The notes: generated by a model from the sequence alone, not told the origin. 47,627 nucleotides of DNA from Actinomycetota bacterium (GCA_023488455.1 JAMDDV010000009.1:1-47627); one strand, 5' to 3'; shown: positions 8,640 through 16,843, counted from the stretch's first letter. Numbers and translations are program-made.

Positions 8640-9527
8640 ATGGACAATATAAAGAAATCCTTGTACCGGACTGATAGACAACTTGCTATAAGGCACTTAA
8701 AAGGAAGAATATTCGTATCTATTGCGTTCATTGCCACTTTGATAGGGCTGATAACGCTGATAGTTTTACTTTACAACATTTTCAGGGATGGAATGGGGTG
8801 GTTGAATTGGAATTTCATCAATAGCTTCCCCTCAAGGCTTCCTAAAGAGGCAGGCGTTAAGTCAGCACTGTTTGGCACGTTATGGATGCTTGTCTTAACT
8901 GCGGCAATATCGTTCCCTATTGGTGTGGGAGCTGCGATCTATCTTGTTGAGTACGCAAGGGACAACTGGTTTAACCGTTTCATATATTTGAACATCTCCA
9001 ACCTTGCTGGCATTCCGTCAATTGTATACGGCATCCTCGGTCTGGCGATCTTTGTAAGGTTGATGTCGATCGGCCCGAACGTTCTTGCAGGCGCGCTCAC
9101 GATGTCGCTGCTCATATTGCCAATAATAATCATTGCCTCAATTGAGGCAATCAGGACCGTGCCAAATTCTCTCAAAGAGGCAGCATATGCACTGGGTTCG
9201 ACTCGCTGGCAGGTTGTTAAGAACATAGTATTGCCTTCGTCGTTTTCTGGAATTCTGACGGGCACTATCCTGGCTCTGTCAAGAGCAATTGGGGAGACAG
9301 CCCCTCTGATCATGATCGGTGCACTCACGTTCATTGCATTTGTGCCAAAAAGCCCACTCGATGCGTTCACTGTTCTGCCAATACAGATTTTTAACTGGGT
9401 ATCACGCCCGCAGAAGGATTTTCAACATCTTGCTGCTGCAGGAATAATAATTCTACTGGTGGTTCTATTATCGATTAATGCTTTTGCCATATTCTTAAGG
9501 AATAAAATGCAGAAAAGGTTCGATTAG
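8640..9527 (+). CDS. pstA: Phosphate ABC transporter permease PstA
   Basis: This is the second membrane subunit of the phosphate importer. Six membrane helices are expected. The diagnostic PstA segments are the periplasmic [14 protein letters not shown] and the coupling loop [19 protein letters not shown] followed by [13 protein letters not shown]. Its ATG directly follows the pstC stop with no space, so translation is probably coupled. The length of 295 residues is normal for the family. Confidence 0.94.
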   Translation: MDNIKKSLYRTDRQLAIRHLKGRIFVSIAFIATLIGLITLIVLLYNIFRDGMGWLNWNFINSFPSRLPKEAGVKSALFGTLWMLVLTAAISFPIGVGAAIYLVEYARDNWFNRFIYLNISNLAGIPSIVYGILGLAIFVRLMSIGPNVLAGALTMSLLILPIIIIASIEAIRTVPNSLKEAAYALGSTRWQVVKNIVLPSSFSGILTGTILALSRAIGETAPLIMIGALTFIAFVPKSPLDAFTVLPIQIFNWVSRPQKDFQHLAAAGIIILLVVLLSINAFAIFLRNKMQKRFD

Positions 9528-9530
9528 AAT

Positions 9531-10331
9531 ATGAACTTCGCGGCAAGTAACAATAGTTTGGTTGAAAAAATAAGGGTAAGTGAATTGACCCTTTATTATA
9601 AAGATTTCAAGGCTTTGGAGGACATAAGCATAATTTTTTATGCGAAAAACATTACAGCTCTCATAGGTCCCAGTGGCTGCGGTAAGACCTCTCTTTTGAG
9701 GACGCTAAATAAGATGACCGAATTGATAGTGGGGGCAAGGGTTGAGGGACAGATTCTATTGGATGGTATTGATATTAATAATGGTAAGCAGGACCTGCCA
9801 TTTATAAGAAAAAACGTGGGGATGATTTTTCAAAAACCAACACCATTTCCGATGTCGATATACGACAATATTAGATACGGAGTTGCCATTTCCAGGAGGA
9901 CTAAAAAGGCAGAGATGGACGGGATAGTTGAGAAGAGCTTACGGGCAGCAGCGCTATGGGGCGAGGTAAAGGGAAAGATTAACCAGTCTGCATTGAACCT
10001 GTCGGGAGGTCAGCAGCAAAGGCTTTGCATAGCAAGGGCACTGGCTGTTGAACCCGAGGTGCTGTTGATGGATGAGCCATGCGCTTCGCTTGATCCGATT
10101 TCAACAATGCAAATAGAGGACCTTATGCGTGAATTAAAGAAGACTCTTACGATAATTATCGTTACGCACAACATGCAGCAGGCAGCGAGGGTGTCCGATT
10201 ATTCTGCATTCATACTTGCGGAGAATGCAGGAGAGCCGGGTAGACTTGTTGAATTTGGAAGGACGGGGGATGTGTTTACCAATCCTCTGGACAAGAGGAC
10301 TGAAAACTACATAACGGGAAGATTTGGATAG
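9531..10331 (+). CDS. pstB: Phosphate ABC transporter ATPase PstB
   Basis: This is the cytoplasmic ATPase of the phosphate importer. Walker A is GPSGCGKTSLLR followed by the PstB-specific LNKMTEL; the Q loop is VGMIFQKPTPFPMSIYDN, also diagnostic of PstB. The signature LSGGQQQRLCIARALA and Walker B VLLMDEPCASLDP follow, and the end RTENYITGRFG is the usual PstB C-terminus. It begins three bases after pstA and abuts phoU. The function assignment is secure. Confidence 0.96.
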   Translation: MNFAASNNSLVEKIRVSELTLYYKDFKALEDISIIFYAKNITALIGPSGCGKTSLLRTLNKMTELIVGARVEGQILLDGIDINNGKQDLPFIRKNVGMIFQKPTPFPMSIYDNIRYGVAISRRTKKAEMDGIVEKSLRAAALWGEVKGKINQSALNLSGGQQQRLCIARALAVEPEVLLMDEPCASLDPISTMQIEDLMRELKKTLTIIIVTHNMQQAARVSDYSAFILAENAGEPGRLVEFGRTGDVFTNPLDKRTENYITGRFG

Positions 10332-10970
10332 ATGGATGCATTAAGAAGTGCACTGGTCTCAGATTTAAACAGGTTAAAGAACAACATGATCTCGATGGTC
10401 AACCTGGTTAACAGGAATTTTAATCTGGCAATAGAGGCGCTGCTTGAAAGAAAGGTTGATAATGTCGATGAAGTAGCTGCATCCGATGTAGAGGTTGATG
10501 AATATCACATCAAAATTGAAAATGATTGCTTGAAAACCATTGCTACCCAGCAACCGGTGGCCTCTGACTTGAGGCAGATAATATTTTACATGCGATCCGT
10601 GATTCACCTTGAAAGGATCGGTGATCTCGCTGTTAATATTGCCAGGATCGCCAAAGTTATACTGCTCATGAAGCGCAACGAGAATATCTTCAGCATTTTG
10701 GAGGAGATATCAGAAAAGGTTAAGTTGATGCTCAGTAGTCTCGTAAAGGCGATGTCGAACAATGATAGTGGTCTTGCTGAGTCCATTGTCGAGATGGATG
10801 AGGAAGTTGACCAGCTTTATAGTCAGGTTTTTGTGGAATTTGGCAAGATAAAGGAAGATCGCAGCCTTATGAAGTGGGCTACCGATATCATCCTTGTTTG
10901 TCGTTTCCTGGAGAGGGTAGCGGATAACGTGGTTGTGGTGGCGAATCGTTTTAGCTCGCTATATAGCTGA
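10332..10970 (+). CDS. phoU: Phosphate signalling protein PhoU
   Basis: This is a 212-residue, mostly helical protein made of two tandem PhoU domains. The metal-binding-type motif EVDEYHIKIE appears in the first repeat and EMDEEVDQLYSQV in the second; HLERIGDLAVNIAR and FLERVADNVVVVANR are the paired repeats of the second conserved block. PhoU links the Pst transporter to PhoR and holds the kinase off when phosphate is abundant. Its ATG directly follows the pstB stop. Confidence 0.94.
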   Translation: MDALRSALVSDLNRLKNNMISMVNLVNRNFNLAIEALLERKVDNVDEVAASDVEVDEYHIKIENDCLKTIATQQPVASDLRQIIFYMRSVIHLERIGDLAVNIARIAKVILLMKRNENIFSILEEISEKVKLMLSSLVKAMSNNDSGLAESIVEMDEEVDQLYSQVFVEFGKIKEDRSLMKWATDIILVCRFLERVADNVVVVANRFSSLYS

Positions 10971-11021
10971 CGTACCGAACTCATTATTGTAACTTTTCTG
11001 CATTCGTTATAAATTAATATC

Positions 11022-11711
11022 ATGTTTCCACTTCGGGATAATATTCCATCAAGGACTTTTCCGTTTGTTAATGTTTCGATAATTGGCTTGAATTTTTTGG
11101 TGTATTTCTACCAGCTTACTCTTGGCCAGGAGCGAGTTTATGACTTTGTTTTCAGATATGCCCTGATACCGGCAAAAGTCACCGAAGGCCTGATGACGGG
11201 CGCGAATCAGGTCTTTACTCTTCTTGGGTTCTTCACTTCAATGTTCATTCACTTGAGCTTGTGGCATATCCTGGGCAATATGTATTTTTTGTGGATTTTT
11301 GGTGACAACGTGGAGGACATGCTTGGTCATTTCGGCTATCTACTTTTTTATCTGTTCTCGGGCCTGATGGCAGGTGGGATATTCTATTTGAGTGCGCGTT
11401 TCAGCGATGCCCCTACGATTGGAGCGAGTGGAGCAGTTGCTGGAGTGCTTGGAGCTTATTTTATTTTGTACCCACGTGCCAGAGTTCTCACCTTTGTGCC
11501 CATTTTTTTTATTTTTGAGCTTCCGGCACTTATATTTCTAGGGATATGGATAGTAATTCAATTTTTTTACGCTCTCTCCTCGGTTGGATATGGAGCTGGT
11601 TCTGGTATGGTAGCATGGTGGGCGCACATCGGGGGATTTGTGTCAGGCGTTGTACTGATATTGATATTTAAAAAGATGATCCAGAAAAGATATTATACTA
11701 AGTGGTCATGA
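11022..11711 (+). CDS. Rhomboid family intramembrane serine protease
   Basis: This is an integral membrane protease with about six helices. The catalytic dyad is visible as Ser136 in GASGAVAG and His203 in WWAHIGG; the oxyanion-side HILGNMYFLWIFG segment precedes them. The start MFPLRDNIPS is typical of a widespread rhomboid subfamily. Natural substrates are unknown. There is no Shine-Dalgarno sequence and an AT-rich TATAAA (11008-11013) lies eight bases before the ATG, compatible with a leaderless transcript. The 3' end overlaps the convergent diguanylate cyclase gene by 19 bases. Confidence 0.9.
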   Translation: MFPLRDNIPSRTFPFVNVSIIGLNFLVYFYQLTLGQERVYDFVFRYALIPAKVTEGLMTGANQVFTLLGFFTSMFIHLSLWHILGNMYFLWIFGDNVEDMLGHFGYLLFYLFSGLMAGGIFYLSARFSDAPTIGASGAVAGVLGAYFILYPRARVLTFVPIFFIFELPALIFLGIWIVIQFFYALSSVGYGAGSGMVAWWAHIGGFVSGVVLILIFKKMIQKRYYTKWS

Positions 11712-12694
11712 TAGACCTGAATATTATCTCTACCTGAACTTTTTGTTTTATTGAGCGCAAAGTCTGCTTTTTCGAGCAGCTCTTTGCTGTTTAGGCCATG
11801 TTCTGGATAGGATGAAATTCCAATGCTCATGGTTAGATTACAATTGCGAATTCCGCTGCAGATTCTATTCGCAATTTTCACGGCATTATCACAATTTGTC
11901 TCCGGTAGTATCAGTGCAAATTCATCTCCGCCGTATCTGGTTGCAATATCGAATTTTCTTTTATTAGTCAGAATTACCTCTCCTGCTCTCTTTAACACCA
12001 GGTCACCTAGCAGATGGCCATGTATGTCGTTAAATCTTTTAAAGTTGTCAAGGTCACAGAAAAGTATTGAGAGCTGTTTATTATTCCTCGATGCCCGCGC
12101 GATCTCCTCTTCTATGCGTTCGTGGAAGTAACGGTGGTTGAAAAGTCCGGTTAGGAAATCGGTTATGGCTCTCTTTTCTATGTTCTCCATCAGTCTTGTG
12201 AGCTCAATAGCCATTGCGGCCTGATTTGCGAAAAGCAGAGCAGTGTCTATTTCTATATCATCAAAATTTCTAGGGCTGGGGTCGTAAATTGATAGCACAC
12301 CGATGCATTTTTTTCTGCAAAGCAATGGCACCGTCAACATTGCCAACGGTTTTCCATTTGATTTCCACGGATAGAGCGGATCTCTGGATATGTCTGGTAT
12401 TGCAAGTGGTTTGCAGCTAATAAAAACTCTTTTTGCAGTACTTTCTACATCTAATTTTAAGGATCTCTCATTTGCAGTTCTCCTAACGTTATAAGTATTA
12501 GCGAGATTAAGCACCTTCCCGTCATCACTTATCAGCCTGAGTGTACCTGACTTCATATGTAACAGGCAGCATGCGTGCTTCACGATGAAATATAGAATCT
12601 TATGCAGTGTACAACCTGCTAAAATGGCACTGTCAATTTTAAGTAGATACTCTAACAGGTCTGATGTCGAACTCGAAATCTCTTTTTGTCGCAT
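11693..12694 (-). CDS. Diguanylate cyclase with GAF sensor domain
   Basis: This 333-residue protein has an N-terminal GAF-like sensor domain (about 20-168) and a C-terminal GGDEF domain (about 172-333). The active site GGDEF is intact at 255-259, with the metal-binding Asp in FCDLDNFKRFND. An RxxD inhibitory site (RKFD, 246-249) is placed five residues before GGDEF, so product inhibition is likely. There is no membrane segment, so it is probably cytosolic. It lies 22 bases downstream of the leftward XRE regulator on the same strand and is probably co-transcribed with it, which puts c-di-GMP synthesis under that regulatory switch. Confidence 0.92.
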   Translation of the reverse strand: MRQKEISSSTSDLLEYLLKIDSAILAGCTLHKILYFIVKHACCLLHMKSGTLRLISDDGKVLNLANTYNVRRTANERSLKLDVESTAKRVFISCKPLAIPDISRDPLYPWKSNGKPLAMLTVPLLCRKKCIGVLSIYDPSPRNFDDIEIDTALLFANQAAMAIELTRLMENIEKRAITDFLTGLFNHRYFHERIEEEIARASRNNKQLSILFCDLDNFKRFNDIHGHLLGDLVLKRAGEVILTNKRKFDIATRYGGDEFALILPETNCDNAVKIANRICSGIRNCNLTMSIGISSYPEHGLNSKELLEKADFALNKTKSSGRDNIQVYHDHLV

Positions 12695-12716
12695 TTTTTG
12701 ATTTTTTAGTCAAGCA

Positions 12717-12956
12717 TCATCTTTTTGTGATATTACTATCATCAACGTTTATGTTGTCAAACGAAATAAAAAAAATCTCGCCGACCTTCATGTTTAATAC
12801 CATGGAAATTTTAAGCATCTCACTCTCTTTTGCCTCCCTAAAGCCGCTGCAAATCCTTGAGATTTTATAGCGGCTTAATCCCGTTTTTCTTGAGAGCCAT
12901 TCCTTAGTTCTTCCCTGATCTTCTAATATCACAGCGAGCTTAGTTTTCATCTCCAT
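12717..12956 (-). CDS. Small XRE-type HTH regulator
   Basis: This is a 79-residue protein made almost entirely of a Cro/C1-type helix-turn-helix: the LSRKTGLSRYKISRICSG segment (about 20-37) gives the two core helices. The C-terminus NINVDDSNITKR is encoded by DNA that matches the operator repeats described next to it. It starts eight bases after a TATAAT box and has no ribosome binding site. Position immediately upstream of the diguanylate cyclase suggests a two-gene operon, and an operator copy over its -35 box suggests autoregulation. Confidence 0.8.
   Translation of the reverse strand: MEMKTKLAVILEDQGRTKEWLSRKTGLSRYKISRICSGFREAKESEMLKISMVLNMKVGEIFFISFDNINVDDSNITKR
12732..12755. promoter_or_regulatory. 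XRE operator repeat copy A (inside the leftward XRE gene)
   Basis: This is a 24-base element containing ATTACTATC and AACGTTTATGTT. It matches two further copies at 12982-13002 and 13059-13082. The right half, AACGT-NN-ATGTT, is a near-palindrome with one mismatch. It lies within the 3' coding part of the leftward XRE gene, similar to auxiliary operators elsewhere. Confidence 0.5.
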
Positions 12957-12964
12957 TTAATAAA

Positions 12965-12992
12965 ATTATAAGACAAAAAAAATTACTATCAA
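12965..12992 (-). promoter_or_regulatory. Promoter of leftward XRE-diguanylate cyclase unit
   Basis: On the minus strand, TTGATA (12987-12992), a 16-bp spacer and a consensus TATAAT (12965-12970) are followed by eight bases to the ATG at 12956. Transcription would start within one or two bases of the start codon. Operator copy B (12982-13002) covers the -35 hexamer. Confidence 0.65.
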
Positions 12993-13002
12993 CGTAGATG
13001 TT
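12982..13002. promoter_or_regulatory. XRE operator repeat copy B
   Basis: This copy reads ATTACTATC then AACGTAGATGTT, lacking three bases between the halves compared with copies A and C. It overlaps the -35 element of the leftward promoter, as expected for repression by steric block. Confidence 0.6.
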
Positions 13003-13031
13003 ACTAATTTTTATAAAAATACAAAGTATTT

Positions 13032-13060
13032 TTTACATTATCGTGCAATTTTTTTATAAT
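13032..13060 (+). promoter_or_regulatory. Promoter of rightward XRE gene
   Basis: TTTACA (13032-13037), a 17-bp spacer and a perfect TATAAT (13055-13060) are followed by seven bases to the ATG at 13068, so the predicted transcription start is at the start codon. No Shine-Dalgarno sequence exists. Confidence 0.7.
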
Positions 13061-13082
13061 TACTTTCATGAACGTAGATGTT
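13059..13082. promoter_or_regulatory. XRE operator repeat copy C
   Basis: This 24-base copy reads ATTACTTTC, ATG, AACGTAGATGTT and differs from copy A at few positions. It spans the end of the -10 box, the predicted transcription start and the first five codons of the rightward XRE gene, so binding here should block that promoter. Confidence 0.6.
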
Positions 13083-13583
13083 TATACAAACTTACCATTC
13101 CATCTGGCATTAGATGCAATTAAGAAGGAGAGCAATTTATCCTTTGCACAGATGTCGAAGATGACGGGCTTTACAAGTCAGTATCTTAATCTTTTAATAA
13201 ACGGGAAACGAGGTGTTCCAAAGCCAGAGAATATTGAGAAAATTGCACGTGGTCTTAGCGTATCGCCCGACTACTTCATGGAATACAGGTTTCTTAAGAT
13301 AAGAGAAGGCCTGATGCAGGATAGTGAACTGGAAAGGGAGACGTTTTTAAAGATCAGCGAAAGGATCTCAAGCTACAAGACTCAGAGAGGCGAACCTGTG
13401 CTTAAAGATGAACAGGAGGAGATCGACTATTATATTTCGAAAGCAAGCCAGTTTGCGGATTTACTTGCTGAGAAAAGTGGAAGGAAAGATTTAAATATCA
13501 GAAAAATGTCTCTGAAAGAGAAAAGGCAGCTTGCTAATTTGGTAAAAGAATTTATAGACAGGATTAACAATTTGCAGGCTTGA
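13068..13583 (+). CDS. XRE-type HTH regulator with helical C-terminal domain
   Basis: This 171-residue protein has an N-terminal Cro/C1-type helix-turn-helix (about 12-68; core LSFAQMSKMTGFTSQYLNLL, then INGKRGVPKPENIEKIARGL). The C-terminal 100 residues are charged and helical, ending KEFIDRINNLQA, and could serve in dimerisation or signal binding. It is divergent from the smaller XRE gene and both have operator copies at their promoters, so mutual or self-repression is likely. Leaderless start. No phage genes are visible nearby, so this need not be a prophage repressor. Confidence 0.85.
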   Translation: MNVDVYTNLPFHLALDAIKKESNLSFAQMSKMTGFTSQYLNLLINGKRGVPKPENIEKIARGLSVSPDYFMEYRFLKIREGLMQDSELERETFLKISERISSYKTQRGEPVLKDEQEEIDYYISKASQFADLLAEKSGRKDLNIRKMSLKEKRQLANLVKEFIDRINNLQA

Positions 13584-13611
13584 AAATTAATAAAAATTTA
13601 ATAAATAGTTA

Positions 13612-13640
13612 TTGACTCTTTCTTTTAAATCTGGTAAGTT
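13612..13640 (+). promoter_or_regulatory. Putative promoter of the riboswitch transcript
   Basis: TTGACT (13612-13617), 17 bp and TAAGTT (13635-13640) lie just before the aptamer P1 stem, which would begin a few bases after the predicted transcription start. The -35 is good, the -10 weak. Confidence 0.45.
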
Positions 13641-13648
13641 CGAAAAAA

Positions 13649-13773
13649 TTTAATATGCCTAACCCTTAGGGGGCGGAGGAACCATAATAAGGGGTGAATT
13701 TTCAGGTTAGTACCTGGAATAAGGATTTGCTCTTTGTCCTGAACCCGACAGCTAACTTCGCAGGCAAGTTAAA
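13649..13773 (+). ncRNA. ydaO/yuaA-type c-di-AMP riboswitch aptamer
   Basis: The conserved core of the class is present in order: GGAGGAACCA (from 13675), GGGGTGAAT (from 13691), a short stem-loop, then ACCCGACAGCTAACTTCGC followed by AGGC. The closing P1 helix can be traced directly: 13649-13660 pairs with 13762-13773 over twelve positions with one mismatch. These blocks match the structurally characterised c-di-AMP riboswitches closely. In known cases ligand binding lowers expression of downstream genes, often cell-wall, potassium or osmolyte functions. Here the downstream genes are an unknown anchored protein and a PlsC-like acyltransferase. Confidence 0.93.
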
Positions 13774-13777
13774 GAGG

Positions 13778-13812
13778 GACTAAAACTTAGGCTTTTAGTC
13801 TAAGTTTTTTGC
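13778..13812 (+). terminator. Riboswitch expression platform: terminator and competing hairpin
   Basis: The hairpin AAACTTAG (13783-13790) / CTAAGTTT (13800-13807) is followed by a T run, a Rho-independent terminator. A mutually exclusive hairpin GACTAAAA (13778-13785) / TTTTAGTC (13793-13800) uses the same bases and would prevent the terminator. Position directly after P1 fits transcriptional control. Confidence 0.8.
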
Positions 13813-13845
13813 TATCAAGACGAGGTATATGAAAGGAGGTACAAC

Positions 13846-14355
13846 ATGAAACTAATTTTGATTGCGATTATAGGACTCATAGCCAGCTTTGCTCCTGGAA
13901 AGATTAAATCTCACAGGATGGGCTGGAAACAGAAATCCCTCTTAGCCAAAGAGCTAATTAATGATGTGAACAGGATAAGCCAGAAACTGAACAGGGCAAA
14001 AAGCGTAAAGCCTTTTTCAGAGGATGGTCGCTTTATTTTAACTGGTGAAGATGCCAGGACGCTGAAAGAGCCGTTTAGCAGGAAATATTTTGAGGTGAAT
14101 AGAACAAAACTTGAAATGTTAAACGGGGACATTACAGCGTATTACAGGCGCCTTTATGGCTTGATAGACTGTATTGAAGATTTTCAGAAACTCTTCTTCG
14201 TCGCATCCAATCTACCACACTCTTATAAAAAGAATCTTCTTAAAACCTATCACGAGTCGATAGAGAATGCGCTTGAGGTGACCGGTATTATCAAAGAGCA
14301 GGCAGAGCTTGAGGAGATGCGCTCGAGGAAAATCTTGTACAGGTATTTTTTATAA
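13846..14355 (+). CDS. Uncharacterised membrane-anchored helical protein under c-di-AMP riboswitch control
   Basis: I do not recognise a family. The 169-residue protein has one N-terminal hydrophobic segment (KLILIAIIGLIASFAPG, about 2-18) and then a basic, strongly helical soluble region. That makes it a single-span membrane protein or an uncleaved signal anchor. AAAGGAGG lies nine bases before the ATG, so translation initiation is strong once the riboswitch allows transcription. It is followed after 17 bases by a PlsC-like acyltransferase and probably shares its transcript. A role at the envelope or in lipid metabolism is inference from that context only. Confidence 0.7.
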   Translation: MKLILIAIIGLIASFAPGKIKSHRMGWKQKSLLAKELINDVNRISQKLNRAKSVKPFSEDGRFILTGEDARTLKEPFSRKYFEVNRTKLEMLNGDITAYYRRLYGLIDCIEDFQKLFFVASNLPHSYKKNLLKTYHESIENALEVTGIIKEQAELEEMRSRKILYRYFL

Positions 14356-14372
14356 AAACAATATAGATATTT

Positions 14373-15077
14373 ATGGGTTTTTTTAGCTTATTTAAAGCTT
14401 GTTTCCTGAAACTGTACGGTGTTTTTCTGGATTCTGATATAGCTGATCTGGGAAAGCAGTTGCCCGAAAAGGAGCCAGCTATACTTGTAATTAACCACAC
14501 AACTGGCTCTGACCCGATCGTATTGCAGGCGACTCTTGATCTACGGATATTCTTTTTAATCACCGGGGCTCGTTATAAAAATAGGTTCACGCGGTATTTT
14601 TTCAACAATGTTACCGATTGTATTCCAGTCTATATGGGTGTAAGGGCAGAAAATTTATCGAGCATGAAGCGTATATTTAAATTGTTGAGCGAAAAAAGGG
14701 TAATTGGTATTTTCCCTGAAGGTGATTACAGGAAGAGGCTGAAGGTTAGAAAGGTGTTTAATGGAGCCGCATTCATTGCTTATAAATCTCAGGTTCCCAT
14801 ATATCCTGTGTATATACACAATATTTCAGAAGGCTTAAATCCGAAATCCAGGTTTCACAGGAGCGATGTTTTTGAAGGGATTTTAACGCTTTTTTCAAAC
14901 CTTTTCAGGTATATTCAGGTATTTATAGGTGATCCAGTATACGCAAATAAGCCTGAGGGCATAAGCGACACTGCTTTTTTTAATCAGATAAGTGCGCGTA
15001 TCTCAGCTGAACTGGACGGATTGAAGGAGATTGCTGAGAATCAGAATCGAGAAGCAGAAGTAAAAGTCACCGGTTAG
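14373..15077 (+). CDS. 1-acylglycerol-3-phosphate acyltransferase-like (PlsC family)
   Basis: This membrane-associated acyltransferase of the PlsC/LPLAT family is expected to acylate a glycerophospholipid precursor. The catalytic HX4D motif is NHTTGSDP (His42, Asp47), and the substrate-binding FPEGDYRK follows near residue 113, with the later VPIYPVYIHN block. The 234-residue length is normal. It lies 17 bases after the riboswitch-controlled gene without its own ribosome binding site; TATAGA is found close upstream, so a separate leaderless start is also possible. Exact acyl donor and acceptor cannot be assigned. Confidence 0.85.
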   Translation: MGFFSLFKACFLKLYGVFLDSDIADLGKQLPEKEPAILVINHTTGSDPIVLQATLDLRIFFLITGARYKNRFTRYFFNNVTDCIPVYMGVRAENLSSMKRIFKLLSEKRVIGIFPEGDYRKRLKVRKVFNGAAFIAYKSQVPIYPVYIHNISEGLNPKSRFHRSDVFEGILTLFSNLFRYIQVFIGDPVYANKPEGISDTAFFNQISARISAELDGLKEIAENQNREAEVKVTG

Positions 15078-15089
15078 GCACTAATAGAT

Positions 15090-16007
15090 TTAGATTTTTC
15101 CTGTGTATGGGTTTCGCATTATTCTTGGCCGCATGCCTATCTCATTTATTATCCTGGCATAGTCGTCATCTGATGCCTCATCCGCTTTTTTCCCAAGTAA
15201 TGAGAGCACTACTGCTTCCATGACATTCGTGCCAAATGTTCTACCCTCGAACTCTGGGGTTGTCGTAACCAGGATATCCAGGCCCCTTCTCCACAGGTCC
15301 TCGACATCTTGTTTGGTTGTAGTATTTGTGAAAATGATCTTTCCACTCATGTCATTCAATAAATACTTGCGTATGAAAAGAAAGTCGCCGACTATAATAT
15401 CTGCCCATTTGTAGTATTTTGCGTATTTTTCGGACGGTTCTTTTTCCTGCTCTGATCCGGTGGGGTACAGAAAGCTAAAGGGCATTTTTGTCAGGATTGG
15501 CAACAGGATTGCGGCAAGGATTTTTACAGTTCGAATTTTCCTTAATGGTATATTTATGCCAAGTGCGAAGATAAAGTCGCCAAATATGGTTTCACAGCCT
15601 GCCTTGGCAAACTCCTCAGCCTCACAATAGCGATCCACGGCACTTGTTATAAGGGCTCTTTCCCCTTTTAGCTCGATACCAGCTTTTAACATTTCCGTGA
15701 CTGCATTTCTTGTAAGTGTGGGCTTGATCCCATTTCCATCCGCGAGTATGGACTTCTTAACAATTTCCCGTATCGGTTTTGCGTCTTTTACAAAATATCT
15801 TCTGTCACCAACTCTGAAGAATAGCTCCATCCCGCCAACGCCTATGGCATCTACTTTTCCATCATATTCTTTATATAGCTCCAGTGCTTTTTTGATATCT
15901 CCATCCGTACCAATTCTTGAGATATTGAATTCGTGACCCCCAAACCTGGCAGCTGTGCTGTGGTTGCGCTTCGGTGATCCTATGCTTATGCTTATCACGT
16001 TTTTCAT
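15090..16007 (-). CDS. Conserved protein resembling those annotated quinate 5-dehydrogenase
   Basis: This is a 305-residue protein beginning VISISIGSPKRNH. It resembles, from memory, a family named 'quinate 5-dehydrogenase' in anaerobic Firmicutes genomes, but I see no clean NAD-binding GxGxxG motif of a classical dehydrogenase. The middle contains KILAAILLPILTKMPFSFLY, hydrophobic enough for membrane contact or a buried core, and the C-terminus TPEFEGRTFGTNVMEAV is distinctive. GAGGG is six bases before the ATG. Convergent with the PlsC gene. The biochemical function should be treated as unknown. Confidence 0.55.
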   Translation of the reverse strand: MKNVISISIGSPKRNHSTAARFGGHEFNISRIGTDGDIKKALELYKEYDGKVDAIGVGGMELFFRVGDRRYFVKDAKPIREIVKKSILADGNGIKPTLTRNAVTEMLKAGIELKGERALITSAVDRYCEAEEFAKAGCETIFGDFIFALGINIPLRKIRTVKILAAILLPILTKMPFSFLYPTGSEQEKEPSEKYAKYYKWADIIVGDFLFIRKYLLNDMSGKIIFTNTTTKQDVEDLWRRGLDILVTTTPEFEGRTFGTNVMEAVVLSLLGKKADEASDDDYARIINEIGMRPRIMRNPYTGKI

Positions 16008-16095
16008 TTTTCCCTCAAATTATTTTTATATTTGACGATTATAATGCTAATAATATTTTTATGTGAATTAAAATATTAAAACAGCTATTGAGGAA

Positions 16096-16764
16096 ATGGT
16101 CTTGAATATTAAGAAAATATTTTTGCCCCTTTGGTTAATTTTAATACTCTGGCTCGCACTTTTGCCAACTGTTGCTAATGGAGAAACAGAAAAAATTGCT
16201 ATCGGCAGCGAAGGTAAAGATGTTTATGAGATCGAAAAAAGATTGACTCGTCTATCTTTTAATCCCGGTAAAGTGGATGAAATATACGATATTAAAACAA
16301 AGTTTGCGATCAGGACATTCCAGTCGGTTAACGGGATAATACCTACAGGAGTCGTTGATGAGGAAACCTTAAAAAAACTTGAGAATCCGAAAAAATTGCA
16401 GGTAGAAAACAAATATATAAAAGATTTAATTGAGGTAAATCTCACCAGACAGATACTGGTTTTAGTGTCAGGAGGAAAGATTAAATATATTTTGCCCGTC
16501 TCGTCAGGTAAAAAGGGATATGATACACCCACTGGATATTATTTCGTTAACGGTCTTTGGCCAGGATGGCATGATGTCGTGAATAAACCATGGACCGGCA
16601 AGATGTACAACAGCATATATTTTTGGGGAAGTTATGCGATACATGGATCGACTTCAGTTCCTCCTTACCCGGCAAGTCACGGCTGCATAAGGATAACTTA
16701 CTGGGATGCTGATCTTATTTTCCCCCTCGTATATAGGTGGGAACAGATAATTATCTATAAATAA
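16096..16764 (+). CDS. L,D-transpeptidase with peptidoglycan-binding domain
   Basis: This exported cell-wall enzyme has an N-terminal signal sequence, a PG_binding_1 domain (about 35-90; VYEIEKRLTRLSF, FAIRTFQSVNGI) and a YkuD catalytic domain. The active site is intact: HGSTSVPPYPASHGCIRI contains the conserved His and the nucleophilic Cys in SHGCIR. It would form 3-3 crosslinks or attach proteins to peptidoglycan. GAGG (16090-16093) is too close to the ATG at 16096 but lies eight bases before an in-frame TTG at 16102, so the true start may be that TTG. Confidence 0.9.
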   Translation: MVLNIKKIFLPLWLILILWLALLPTVANGETEKIAIGSEGKDVYEIEKRLTRLSFNPGKVDEIYDIKTKFAIRTFQSVNGIIPTGVVDEETLKKLENPKKLQVENKYIKDLIEVNLTRQILVLVSGGKIKYILPVSSGKKGYDTPTGYYFVNGLWPGWHDVVNKPWTGKMYNSIYFWGSYAIHGSTSVPPYPASHGCIRITYWDADLIFPLVYRWEQIIIYK

Positions 16765-16843
16765 CTGCTTTTCAGCATAAGTTTTGATAAACTACTAACC
16801 TAGAAATTAAATAATCGGATTTATTATAAAAGGGATTTTTAAG

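Noticed and set aside
8123..8737. 204-codon minus-strand frame opposite pstC
   Set aside because: It is a mirror frame of the strongly conserved permease; no ribosome binding site or motif.
12717..13583. Prophage immunity region
   Set aside because: The paired XRE genes resemble one, but no integrase, structural, lysis or replication genes lie nearby.
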